This document shows, piece by piece, positions 9,392 through 18,138 of a stretch of DNA of 64,000 bases. A model generated the notes under the pieces. It did no database searches. It was not told where the DNA came from and saw only the letters and a list, made by a program, of their open reading frames with translations. A program made the translations under genes and the position numbers. The first letter of the stretch is position 1. Each line of letters begins with the position of its first letter. Source of the DNA: CAJJDF01 sp965657945 (GTDB taxonomy: Bacteria; Bacteroidota; Bacteroidia; Flavobacteriales_D; CAJJDF01); the NCBI GenBank assembly GCA_965657945.1, contig CBFHPW010000010.1:1-64000 (forward strand), given 5' to 3'.

Positions 9392-10240
9392 ATGAAAAAT
9401 ACATTGACAAACAAACTATTGGCTTTGGCCTTTCTTACCTTTACTGGTAACCTTTGTGCGCAAAACGTTCCTATTGATTTTGAAACGAGTGGGAACGGAG
9501 CAAACTGGACTTGGACGGTTTTTGAGAACACCACAAACCCTCCCCTTTTGATTATAGACAATCCTGACAAAAGTGGAATCAATAGTTCGTGCAAAGTTGC
9601 TCAATTCACTGCACTTCAATCAGGAAATCCATGGGCTGGATGTGAAAGCTCGCACGGATCTGGTCTTGGTTCCTTTATGTTAGATACGAACACAAGCACC
9701 ATAAAAATTATGGTTTGGAAATCAGTTATTAGTGATGTAGGTATTAAGTTAGTTACTCCTACGGCAGCAGCACTTCCAGAAATTAAAATTCCTAATACAT
9801 TAACCAATCAGTGGGAACTGATTACTTTCGATTTTTCTGGCTACATCGGACAAGGTCCTTATGCTACGGAAATGGTCGATCAGGTAGTGATTTTTCCTGA
9901 TTTTAACTTAGCGGGAAGAACCCAAGATAACATCTGTTATTTCGATAATGTTTGGGGGGTAGATTCTGTTACTCAAGCATGCAGTGGAGTTTCAATTACT
10001 GAGTCAGAAAAAATGAACTTCAACTTTTACCCTAATCCTACCACAGATGCAATAACAATAGAATCTGAATCAGTGATTGATGGAATATCAATTTATGACA
10101 TAAAAGGAGCTGTTGTAGCAACAGAAAAAACATCTAGCAAAGTGGTTTCAATTGATGTAAATGAATTGATAAGCGGTGTGTATTTTGTGGAAGCTAAGAT
10201 TAATGACCAATTAGTCAGAAAAAAACTTATCAAAGAATAA
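9392..10240 (+). CDS. T9SS-secreted single-domain carbohydrate-binding-like protein
   Basis: A 282-residue secreted protein: a signal peptide ending near LCAQ, one beta-rich unit (about 24-195) related to the repeats of the upstream gene (VPIDFE start, NPDKSGIN, CYFDNVW end), and a T9SS type A sorting domain from FYPNPTTD to the C-terminus (about 208-282). It has no recognisable catalytic residues. It sits 109 nt after the triple-repeat protein, shares its upstream motif, and is followed by a strong terminator. A role as an accessory glucan-binding protein is inferred from the shared fold and the GH16 neighbour. Confidence 0.78.
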   Translation: MKNTLTNKLLALAFLTFTGNLCAQNVPIDFETSGNGANWTWTVFENTTNPPLLIIDNPDKSGINSSCKVAQFTALQSGNPWAGCESSHGSGLGSFMLDTNTSTIKIMVWKSVISDVGIKLVTPTAAALPEIKIPNTLTNQWELITFDFSGYIGQGPYATEMVDQVVIFPDFNLAGRTQDNICYFDNVWGVDSVTQACSGVSITESEKMNFNFYPNPTTDAITIESESVIDGISIYDIKGAVVATEKTSSKVVSIDVNELISGVYFVEAKINDQLVRKKLIKE

Positions 10241-10317
10241 CATGAATAAGCTGTTCTCTCACATTATTTTAATAGAGAAAATCATGAAATGATTACAGTG
10301 GAACAAAACATGTATTG

Positions 10318-10352
10318 AAAAAGGCCAATCTCTTCAGATTGGCCTTTTTTTT
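10318..10352 (+). terminator. Rho-independent terminator
   Basis: A perfect 10-bp stem (aaggccaatc with gattggcctt) around a 6-nt loop, 10321-10346, followed by a T run. It ends the plus-strand glucan gene pair. Confidence 0.92.
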
Positions 10353-10459
10353 ATGCTATCGGGAAATCATCGATAAAAGAATCACAAAGGAAGTTAGAAT
10401 AAAAGTGAACTAAAGTAAAATGAGTCTATTGAATAGAAACAGAAGAATCTTACTATCAA

Positions 10460-12082
10460 TTATGACTTCACAAATTTAATAGAATAACTTTTACCTTCTA
10501 TCTTGTAATTTAGAAAATAGAGTCCTTTTGGAAGTGTATTCAGTCCATTTATTTTCAATTTATTGTGTTGAATATATGCAGGGAGACTCTTAATCCATTT
10601 GCCTTCTTTTGAAAATAAATTCAACACAACTTGATTTGCATTAGTTGCTTTTGTTTCTATCGTTAGCTCATCCATAACTGGATTTGGGTAAAACACTGGG
10701 GAGTAGTTAATATTTTTTTCCGAAATAGAGAGTCGAGGTTCTTGGTATATTCTAATATAATCTACACTCATTGTATCTTCCGAAAAGCTAGAAGCAATTC
10801 TGGGTTCAATGGCGATATTCAACAATATATATTGTTCAGCATCAAAAGGCCACGTACTAGCATCCTTTACACTGGGATTATAGACATAATGAACTACACT
10901 ATCTACGCTAAATACCATTTTCTCGCTTGTCCACTCTAATGCATACACATGAAAATCTGTTGAGACCGAACTAATTGTTTGTCCCCCATGATTTACAGTA
11001 GCACCAAAACTAGAGGGAGTGTGTAGAGCACTTTGAACAAAATTTTGATTTGCTCCCCAGTGCTCCATGATATCAATTTCGCCACAAGCTGGCCACCCAG
11101 TTGTGCCATATCCTTGAGTTTGCCAATAGGCACCCGTCTCTGAAATATTTTTTCCCAACATCCAAATTGCTGGCCAAGTTCCAACACCAGTGGGTAATTT
11201 TGCTCTTACTTCTACCCTTCCATATTTAAACGCAAATTTTGAATTAAGCCTAGCTGATGTAAATTGCTTGGTGTGACCTTGGTCTGTAAAAGTTTCTCTT
11301 TTTGCTATTAAATTCAATTTCCCCCCTTCCATTGATGAATTTACCATCCTGTTGGTGTAATGTTGTATCTCTCCGTTAAACCAACTTCCACCAGCGGGTA
11401 ATTGAGTTTGATGAAACCACTTCAAATTACTTATTGCACCGGTCCCATTAAATTCATCCGACCAAACTAATTGACTAAAATTAGAGGTAGGAACAGTATC
11501 GTAATATTCAAAATCATCAATATAAGCTAGTGCTTGATCGGTATTATTTTCACCATTTACTTGAATAATAATTCTATTTAAATCTGTCCGTAACACGGGA
11601 GCAGGCGAAGCGGCATCCAAATTGATGTAGGGATCTGTATTAAAATTAAACGTAACAGTTTGCCACTGGTTAAGGGAAATGTTCTTTATGATTTCTGTTT
11701 GAGTTGACCAAGGAGTAGAAGAAGAACCATTTTGTAGTTTTAAAGATACCTGGTTATTTTGAGTTCCAGTAATCCCGGAAGAAGGAACATATATTTTAAT
11801 TGAAAAAATATGATTAATGGACAAATTAAGATTTCTTCCTACATCCAACCTAACATTTGCGAATTGACCTCCAACATCGTGATATTTTAATACTTTACTA
11901 GATGTATTTATACCGGTAGAATAAGGGTTGTTAAAATTTGTATCGATCTGACAGTTATCGCCTACCCAAGTTGAAATCCCTGTTCCAGTCTCAAAATTAT
12001 CGATGATACTTTGAGAGTAAGAAAAATTGTTAAATAGGAATAGAAAAACGAATTGAAATAAAAATATGGATTTTTTAATCAT
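10460..12082 (-). CDS. GH16 endo-beta-glucanase (laminarinase type) with N-terminal binding domain and T9SS sorting domain
   Basis: A 540-residue secreted enzyme expected to hydrolyse beta-1,3 or mixed-linkage glucans. A signal peptide (1-24) is followed by a binding-like domain (about 25-195) resembling those of the two neighbours, then the GH16 catalytic domain (about 203-450). The active-site motif GEIDIMEHWG places the nucleophile at Glu335, the assisting residue at Asp337 and the acid/base at Glu340. A T9SS type A sorting domain (FYPNPVMDE) closes the protein. The gene converges on the plus-strand pair and carries the same upstream dyad motif. No SusC/SusD pair is nearby. The family is firm; laminarin as substrate is the commonest possibility, not proven. 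Confidence 0.93.
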   Translation of the reverse strand: MIKKSIFLFQFVFLFLFNNFSYSQSIIDNFETGTGISTWVGDNCQIDTNFNNPYSTGINTSSKVLKYHDVGGQFANVRLDVGRNLNLSINHIFSIKIYVPSSGITGTQNNQVSLKLQNGSSSTPWSTQTEIIKNISLNQWQTVTFNFNTDPYINLDAASPAPVLRTDLNRIIIQVNGENNTDQALAYIDDFEYYDTVPTSNFSQLVWSDEFNGTGAISNLKWFHQTQLPAGGSWFNGEIQHYTNRMVNSSMEGGKLNLIAKRETFTDQGHTKQFTSARLNSKFAFKYGRVEVRAKLPTGVGTWPAIWMLGKNISETGAYWQTQGYGTTGWPACGEIDIMEHWGANQNFVQSALHTPSSFGATVNHGGQTISSVSTDFHVYALEWTSEKMVFSVDSVVHYVYNPSVKDASTWPFDAEQYILLNIAIEPRIASSFSEDTMSVDYIRIYQEPRLSISEKNINYSPVFYPNPVMDELTIETKATNANQVVLNLFSKEGKWIKSLPAYIQHNKLKINGLNTLPKGLYFLNYKIEGKSYSIKFVKS

Positions 12083-12093
12083 GTGGAATATAG

Positions 12094-12117
12094 TTATTGT
12101 TTAAAATACAAAAACCT
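12094..12117 (-). promoter_or_regulatory. Shared 24-nt dyad motif, copy C (upstream of GH16)
   Basis: Read on the minus strand, this matches copy A at 21 of 24 positions, including the TTGT...ACAA half-sites (12097-12111). It begins 12 nt upstream of the GH16 start codon. Finding it on the opposite strand before a functionally linked gene supports a shared control element. Confidence 0.5.
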
Positions 12118-12530
12118 AAATTACAAAAAAATAAATGAATTTTCTCTCCTCCTACCACTTTAGAAAATAATTTTAATTTCTAATTCGAGATAGTTCATTA
12201 ATAAAAATTATGATTCATTATTCTTTGCCAAACCTCATCTTGTTTGAAGTTTAAACCCGCATATTTTTTATGTAACTTATTCCCATTTTACTAATAAAAA
12301 AAATAACAGGATTAGACACTTTATTGTGCGTTTTCATAAGTGCCTTTAACTCTTAAAAAATTATTATATACTCCTATTCCAATATAAATTTATTCCAAAT
12401 TTCTCAAGCCAAATGAACATCCACTTTAATTAAAAAAATCATCTTTTAATGTTTTTTGGCTCAAAATATTCGCTAATAATTACATCATTCCATTTTATTT
12501 AGTACCTTAACGTAAAAATTACAATAAGGG
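12118..12530. other. Intergenic region between divergent GH16 and GAPDH genes
   Basis: About 410 bp of very AT-rich DNA that should hold the promoter of the GAPDH gene. No convincing TAnnTTTG site was found close to 12531. No ORF, RNA gene or strong hairpin was recognised. Confidence 0.4.
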
Positions 12531-13526
12531 ATGATAAAAATAGCAATTAATGGTTTTGGTAGGATAGGGAGATTAGCATTTCGCATCGCCATAAAAAGAG
12601 AAAATGTTCAGATAGTGGCGATAAATGATTTATTGGATGTAGATTATTTAGCCTATTTATTAAAATATGATTCTGTTCACGGTAAATTTGATGGAACAGT
12701 TGAAGTAAAAAAAGGACAATTAATAGTAAATGGTAATGTAATTAGAGTTTCATCAGAGAGAAACCCGGAAAACTTAAAATGGGATGAGGTGAACACTGAT
12801 TTTGTAATAGAATGTACTGGAATCTTCAAAACCATAGAAAAAGCTACTTTGCATATCAAAGGAGGCGCAAAGAAAGTTATTATATCAGCTCCCTCTCCTG
12901 ATGCTCCGATGTTTGTTATGGGGGTAAATCATACAGATTTAAAAGAAAGTGACGCTATATTTTCTAATGCTTCGTGTACAACAAATTGTTTGGCACCAAT
13001 TGCCAAAGTAATCCATGAAAATTTTGAAATTACTAGTGGCTTAATGACAACCATACACGCAACAACAGCCTCTCAAAAAACAGTTGACAGCCCATCCGTT
13101 AAGGATTGGAGAGCAGGTAGATCAGCTTTACATAATATAATCCCCTCTTCTACTGGTGCGGCAAAAGCAGTTGGAAAAGTAATTCCTGCATTAAATGGAA
13201 AGTTAACAGGAATGGCATTTAGAGTTCCAACTATGGATGTTTCTGTAATAGATTTAACGGTTAATATTGCAAAAAGTGCTTCCTATGAAGATATTTGTAA
13301 AGTAATAAAAGATGCTTCTGAAAATGAATTGAATGGAATTTTGGGTTATACAGAAGATTCAGTGGTTTCACAAGACTTTATTGGAGAAACCTGTACTTCT
13401 GTTTTTGATGCAAAAGCCGGAATATCAATCAATGATCATTTTGTCAAAGTGGTTTCGTGGTACGACAATGAGTATGGCTATTCTTCGAAAATAATTGATC
13501 TGTTGGAATATTCAGCTTCCCTATAA
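12531..13526 (+). CDS. gap: Glyceraldehyde-3-phosphate dehydrogenase, type I
   Basis: A 331-residue cytoplasmic glycolytic enzyme that oxidises glyceraldehyde 3-phosphate to 1,3-bisphosphoglycerate with NAD. The N-terminus INGFGRIGR is the nucleotide-binding loop. The active site SNASCTTNCLAP gives catalytic Cys149, and His176 follows in TTIHATT. The acidic residue at 33 after the second strand favours NAD over NADP. Length and ends are typical. It stands alone between a long AT-rich spacer and a long hairpin. Confidence 0.97.
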   Translation: MIKIAINGFGRIGRLAFRIAIKRENVQIVAINDLLDVDYLAYLLKYDSVHGKFDGTVEVKKGQLIVNGNVIRVSSERNPENLKWDEVNTDFVIECTGIFKTIEKATLHIKGGAKKVIISAPSPDAPMFVMGVNHTDLKESDAIFSNASCTTNCLAPIAKVIHENFEITSGLMTTIHATTASQKTVDSPSVKDWRAGRSALHNIIPSSTGAAKAVGKVIPALNGKLTGMAFRVPTMDVSVIDLTVNIAKSASYEDICKVIKDASENELNGILGYTEDSVVSQDFIGETCTSVFDAKAGISINDHFVKVVSWYDNEYGYSSKIIDLLEYSASL

Positions 13527-13565
13527 GGCAAAGTGCTGAATTCTATAATTAATAATTCAATTCCT

Positions 13566-13617
13566 GGTTCTTTCGCATTAATTTTATTAAATATAATAAA
13601 GTTAATGCGAAAGAACC
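13566..13617 (+). repeat. Long near-perfect hairpin downstream of gap
   Basis: Arms 13566-13589 and 13594-13617 pair over 24 bp with a single G-U wobble and a 4-nt loop (aata). No T run follows, so it is not a standard terminator. It may stabilise the gap mRNA, stop exonucleases or end transcription by another route. Confidence 0.75.
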
Positions 13618-13718
13618 TTGATTTGGATTCAGACAAAAGGAATTAACAAAATAATCAGAAAAGACATAAAAAACAATTAACTTGGTCAACTAAAATTTTA
13701 ACTAAAAAAACAAACAAA

Positions 13719-14123
13719 ATGAAAACATTGAAATTCACAACTCTATTATTGGCTTTAGCCATAGTTTTTGGCTCTACATCTTGTAAATATGAAGATGGTC
13801 CTGCCTTGTCATTAAGAACTAAAACATCAAGAATTGCAAGAGAATGGAATATCGAAAAATATGTTGATGCAAACGGAAACGAAACACCTGAAACAGATAG
13901 TCCAGTTTATGAGTTTGAAAAAGATGGAAATCTTAAGGTTACTTACACTTATTTAGGGACAACAACCTCATTTGATGGAAAATGGGAGTTTGTGGATAGT
14001 AAAAAAAGTATAAAAATAACTTTCGATGGAGATTCTGAGACCGAGGAAATATTAAGATTAACTTCAAAGGAATTATGGCTCAAATATTCTGATGGAGAAG
14101 TAACCCACTTCAAAGCAAAATAA
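13719..14123 (+). CDS. Small lipocalin-like lipoprotein
   Basis: A 134-residue lipoprotein: the signal peptide ends at GSTSC, with lipidated Cys22. The mature part starts with a basic helix-like stretch, then reads REWNIEKYVDANG, followed by alternating strands with GKWEF and LWLKYSDG. This pattern is common in lipocalin-like domains of Bacteroidota, where it reports on a folded 8-strand barrel. No binding residues can be assigned. It is transcribed alone and ends at a strong terminator 29 nt after its stop codon. Function unknown. Confidence 0.7.
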   Translation: MKTLKFTTLLLALAIVFGSTSCKYEDGPALSLRTKTSRIAREWNIEKYVDANGNETPETDSPVYEFEKDGNLKVTYTYLGTTTSFDGKWEFVDSKKSIKITFDGDSETEEILRLTSKELWLKYSDGEVTHFKAK

Positions 14124-14152
14124 AGAATTGACGGTACGTTGATTCACTTCAG

Positions 14153-14191
14153 CGGAGAATTGATCATAATTGATTAATTCTCCGTTTTTTA
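14153..14191 (+). terminator. Rho-independent terminator of the lipocalin-like gene
   Basis: Arms beginning cggagaattgatca (from 14153) and ending tgattaattctccg (to 14184) form a 14-bp stem with one G-U pair and a 4-nt loop, followed by a T run. Confidence 0.9.
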
Positions 14192-14691
14192 TTTGAGCCA
14201 AACCTTCTGATTATTAAATAATTAAATTTATTATCTTCAATGACCTTAATGCGACAGAATCCAACTTAACATTGAAAAAATACTTTCAAAAATAGTGTCT
14301 CAGAAATAATTTAATTCATTCAAGTCACTCAATAAGTTAGAGCTCTCCGCACTTGAGGTCACAAAAAAAAGACTTACTATGACAGTAAGTCTTTTTTTAT
14401 GGAATAAATTTGGGTCTTGTAAAGACTTGATTGATTTTTCACAAAATTGATTCAAGACATAAATCTTACCATAGGAAAGCACATAAATAAGTCTCCCAAG
14501 ATTGGTCATAAAATGAGTATCATTAACACGGTGAGAATACCAAACATGAAAAATGCGAAATGAATAATAATTCATTTAGCCACGACCAATTGGTTGACGA
14601 ATTAAAATTAGCCATTCAGTAATTACTTAAATACAAGTTTTCCATTCCAAAAAAAGGTAAAACAATGGAAGTCCCGAAAAACAAGTCCATT
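14192..14691. other. Intergenic region with a bidirectional terminator
   Basis: About 500 bp between the lipocalin-like gene and spoT. It contains one clear hairpin (listed separately). A 91-codon minus-strand ORF crosses that hairpin and has no recognisable features, so I do not count it as a gene. Confidence 0.5.
14363..14398. terminator. Bidirectional terminator hairpin
   Basis: The stem gacttac/gtaagtc (14371-14391) is flanked by eight A on the left and seven T on the right, so it could terminate transcription from either strand. It lies about 300 bp past the spoT stop codon. Confidence 0.8.
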
Positions 14692-16914
14692 TTAATAAAC
14701 CCTTTCAACCGTTTTTATTCCTTCAATTTTTTCCATTTTTCTCATCAAGTCTTCTAGGTGAATAGTATCGTGTACAAGGGCTTTTAATTCACCTTTAAAG
14801 AATCCATCGTCAGAGTCAATGTTGAGTGACTTTATGTTGATATTCAAACTACTCGTCACCAAACTAGTAAGCGAGTGAAGAATTCCCATTCCGTCAATTC
14901 CCGTAAACTCCACTCCTACCGAGAACTCCTTCAACGTTTGGCTCTTCCACTTTGCTTTCAGTACTCGGTATGCATAGTTAGACATTAATTGCACGGCATT
15001 AGGACAGCTTGTTCTGTGAATTTTAATTCCTTCATTGATCGTAAGAAACCCAAAAACTTCATCACCTGGTATAGGCGAACAACACTTGGCAATCGTATAA
15101 TCTACCTGTTTTAAACTTTCGTCTCCCAATATGATAGACTCTCCCGTTTTTCCTCCAAAGCTCGAAATTATCTCTCTTACCTCAGTTATTTTATTGTCTT
15201 TCTCCTTTTCTTTAGACTTTGATTTCTCAAATTTTAGGTTTCCACCTTTTACCACAAAGTTTTTAATTTTGGACAAGTCTATTTTCCCTTTTGATATTTG
15301 ATAGTTCAAATCCAATTGCGTTTTAAACTCATATAGCTTGAGCAATTCACTCACGTTCTTATCGGTGTAATTCACTTTGAGGGCAGAAAACTTCCTTTTT
15401 AGCATTTCTTTGCCCATTTCGGCTATCTGCTTTTGTTCTTCTTTTAGCGATTGCTTTATATTAGTCCTTGCCTTGGAAGTTACCACAAATTCTAGCCAAG
15501 CCTCTTTGGGCATTTGTTTATTCGAGGTGATAATTTCAACCTGATCTCCACTGCTCAATTCATGACTTAGCGGCACTAGTTTAAAATTAACCTTGGCACC
15601 GATGCACTTCTTTCCTATATCTCCATGAATTTCAAACGCAAAATCTAGAGCTGTTGCATTCTTAGGAAGGGTTCTTAATTCACCATTTGGGGTAAATACA
15701 TAAATTTCTTCGGCATACAAGTTCAGTTTAAAATCATCGATAAAATCTAGGGTATCAGTCTCATTATTTTCTACCAAGTCTCTTATCTTATTGATCCAAG
15801 AATCAAATTTATTCTCGAGTTTTTTCTTACTGTCTTTGTACTTCCAATGGGCAGCCATTCCTTTTTCGGCAATTTCGTCCATTCTTTCAGTTCTCACTTG
15901 TACCTCTACCCACTTTCCGGTTGGGCTCATTACTGTGGTGTGCAATGATTCATACCCATTACTTCTAGGATTGGTAATCCAATCTCTTAAACGATCGGGG
16001 TTGGGTCGGTAAAAATCAGTAATGATAGAGTACACACGCCAACAATCTGTTTTTTCATCTTCTGGCTTACTATGAAGAATAATTCTTACTGCAAATAAGT
16101 CATAAATCTCTTCAAAAGTGACTTTCTTCTTTTTAATTTTATTGTAAATGGAGTAGACAGATTTGGGCCTTCCTTTGATTGTGTAAGCCAACCCAGTTTT
16201 GTCCAATTCTTTCTTCAATGGAGAAATAAACTGCGAAATAAATCGAGCTCTTATCTCCTGAGATTTCCTCAATTTCACAGAAATTTCGTTGTAAGCCTCA
16301 GGTTCTTTGAATTTAAGAGCTAAATCTTCTAATTCTGTTTTTACAGCATTCAGTCCTAATCTGTGGGCCAAAGGTGCATACAAAAACAATGTCTCCGAAG
16401 CAATTTTGAGTTGCTTGTCTTTTCTCATTGAATCCAAAGTTCTCATATTGTGCAACCTATCCGCGAGCTTTATGAAAATCACCCTCACATCATCAGGTAA
16501 GGTTAAAATCATCTTTCTAAAATTCTCAGCCTGGTCAGAAGTAGTTAAATCAAATGCTCCTGAAATTTTAGTCAATCCATCTATGATTCGTTTTTCTCTC
16601 CTTCCAAAAATCGTTTCAATGTCCTCCAAAGTAACATCGGTATCTTCCACTGTATCATGCAACAGAGCACAAGCAATGGAAGTTGCTCCAAGTCCTATTT
16701 CCTCAGTACAAATTCGAGCCACGGCAATTGGGTGAGTGATGTAAGGCTCACCAGACTTTCTCCTCATACTCTTGTGAGCATCAGCTGCATAATTAAATGC
16801 TTTTCTGATGTATGCTGTATCTTCTGGCGTAGTTCTAAATTTTTTTGAAGCTCGAAGTAAACCTCTGTATGACTTCAAAATAATCTTTTTATCGCTTTCG
16901 GAATAATCTTTCAT
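14692..16914 (-). CDS. spoT: RelA/SpoT (p)ppGpp synthetase/hydrolase
   Basis: A 740-residue stringent-response enzyme. The N-terminal HD hydrolase domain keeps the metal motif at His86-Asp87 (LLHDTVEDT), so ppGpp hydrolysis should be active. The synthetase domain (about 240-350) has GRPKSVYSIYNK and the VEVQVRT segment. A TGS domain (about 400-460, EIYVFTPNGE), a conserved-cysteine region (CCSPIPGDE) and a C-terminal ACT domain (about 665-740) complete the long RSH layout. No second RSH gene is visible here, so this may be the bifunctional Rel/SpoT enzyme typical of Bacteroidota. It is divergent from pyrD. Confidence 0.95.
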   Translation of the reverse strand: MKDYSESDKKIILKSYRGLLRASKKFRTTPEDTAYIRKAFNYAADAHKSMRRKSGEPYITHPIAVARICTEEIGLGATSIACALLHDTVEDTDVTLEDIETIFGRREKRIIDGLTKISGAFDLTTSDQAENFRKMILTLPDDVRVIFIKLADRLHNMRTLDSMRKDKQLKIASETLFLYAPLAHRLGLNAVKTELEDLALKFKEPEAYNEISVKLRKSQEIRARFISQFISPLKKELDKTGLAYTIKGRPKSVYSIYNKIKKKKVTFEEIYDLFAVRIILHSKPEDEKTDCWRVYSIITDFYRPNPDRLRDWITNPRSNGYESLHTTVMSPTGKWVEVQVRTERMDEIAEKGMAAHWKYKDSKKKLENKFDSWINKIRDLVENNETDTLDFIDDFKLNLYAEEIYVFTPNGELRTLPKNATALDFAFEIHGDIGKKCIGAKVNFKLVPLSHELSSGDQVEIITSNKQMPKEAWLEFVVTSKARTNIKQSLKEEQKQIAEMGKEMLKRKFSALKVNYTDKNVSELLKLYEFKTQLDLNYQISKGKIDLSKIKNFVVKGGNLKFEKSKSKEKEKDNKITEVREIISSFGGKTGESIILGDESLKQVDYTIAKCCSPIPGDEVFGFLTINEGIKIHRTSCPNAVQLMSNYAYRVLKAKWKSQTLKEFSVGVEFTGIDGMGILHSLTSLVTSSLNINIKSLNIDSDDGFFKGELKALVHDTIHLEDLMRKMEKIEGIKTVERVY

Positions 16915-16976
16915 TGTTCATTTTTAATTCTAAGATGAATATAGGAAAGTTATTAAAAAAATTGCCCCATTCCTTG

Positions 16977-16984
16977 TATATTTG
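16977..16984 (+). promoter_or_regulatory. Putative -7 promoter element of pyrD
   Basis: TATATTTG is an exact match to the Bacteroidota -7 consensus TAnnTTTG, 25 nt before the pyrD start codon. No good TTTG element sits at the -33 spacing. Confidence 0.5.
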
Positions 16985-17009
16985 TGCCAAATAAACCCAT
17001 AATTACAGA

Positions 17010-18047
17010 ATGTACAAACTCATTATAAGGCCCATACTTTTTCGATTTGATCCAGAAAAAATTCATCATTTTGTGTTCGATTCAATAAAAAATATTTTCA
17101 AAATTCCAGGAGCTAAATTTATCGCTTCCAAATTACACACTTTAGAAAATCCTAAACTCAAAAAGGAACTTTTTGGGCTCACATTTAAAAACCCAGTTGG
17201 ACTTGCTGCAGGTTTTGACAAGGATGCCAAATTATACAATGAATTAGCGGCCTTTGGATTTGGTTTTATCGAAATTGGTACTCTTACTCCGCTTCCACAA
17301 GAGGGTAACCCAAAAAAAAGGATGTTCCGAGTTTCTGAAGATTCAGGATTGATTAACAGAATGGGATTTAACAATGGGGGTGTATTAGATGCAGTAGAAC
17401 GATTAAAAAAGAATAACTCAGGAATAATAATTGGGGGAAACATTGGTAAGAACAAAGTAACACCAAACGAAGAAGCTGTGAAGGATTATGAAATCTGTTT
17501 CAACGAATTACATCCTTATGTAGATTATTTTGTGGTGAATGTAAGCTCACCAAATACTCCTAATTTGAGAGCTTTGCAGGATAAAAAGCCACTGACTGAA
17601 ATTCTATTAAAGCTAAAAGAATTAAATACTCAAAAAGAGATACAACGTCCCATATTATTAAAAATAGCACCAGATTTAACTGATTCACAATTGGATGATA
17701 TCATTGACATAGTTGCCGATACAAAAATTGATGGAATTATTGCCACCAATACAACCATATCTAGAGAGAATTTAGTAACTCCAGCGGAAAAAATAACCGA
17801 AATTGGAAATGGAGGACTTAGTGGAAAACCCGTAAAAGAAAGAAGTACCGAAGTAATTCGTTATCTCAGTACAAAAAGCAACAAGGCTTTTCCTATTGTA
17901 GGAGTAGGTGGAATTCATAGTGCTGAGGATGCAATTGAAAAGCTCGAAGCAGGAGCTGATTTAATACAGGTTTACACTGGATTTGTGTACGAAGGACCAA
18001 GTATGGTAAAGAAAATAAACAAAGCCATTCTGAAAACTACAGCATAA
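17010..18047 (+). CDS. pyrD: Dihydroorotate dehydrogenase (quinone), class 2
   Basis: A 345-residue FMN enzyme that oxidises dihydroorotate to orotate in pyrimidine synthesis, passing electrons to membrane quinone. The N-terminal helical extension (about 1-45) marks the membrane-associated class 2. NPVGLAAGFDKD, GTLTPLPQEGNPKKR and NRMGFNN are class-typical. The segment NVSSPNTPNLR carries the catalytic serine. The C-terminal IVGVGGI and GADLIQVYTGF bind the FMN phosphate. The dihydroorotase that feeds it is encoded 1.5 kb downstream. Confidence 0.97.
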   Translation: MYKLIIRPILFRFDPEKIHHFVFDSIKNIFKIPGAKFIASKLHTLENPKLKKELFGLTFKNPVGLAAGFDKDAKLYNELAAFGFGFIEIGTLTPLPQEGNPKKRMFRVSEDSGLINRMGFNNGGVLDAVERLKKNNSGIIIGGNIGKNKVTPNEEAVKDYEICFNELHPYVDYFVVNVSSPNTPNLRALQDKKPLTEILLKLKELNTQKEIQRPILLKIAPDLTDSQLDDIIDIVADTKIDGIIATNTTISRENLVTPAEKITEIGNGGLSGKPVKERSTEVIRYLSTKSNKAFPIVGVGGIHSAEDAIEKLEAGADLIQVYTGFVYEGPSMVKKINKAILKTTA

Positions 18048-18138
18048 ATGAATTGGTTACTCATTCAGGGTTAAGATCTTGTACATTCCGATAAGTTAAT
18101 TCCTTCCTCTTTAGGTATGAATTAGAAAACAGTAGAGT

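Noticed and set aside
14300..14575. 91-codon minus-strand open frame
   Set aside because: It crosses a strong bidirectional terminator, has no recognisable features and an unlikely composition.
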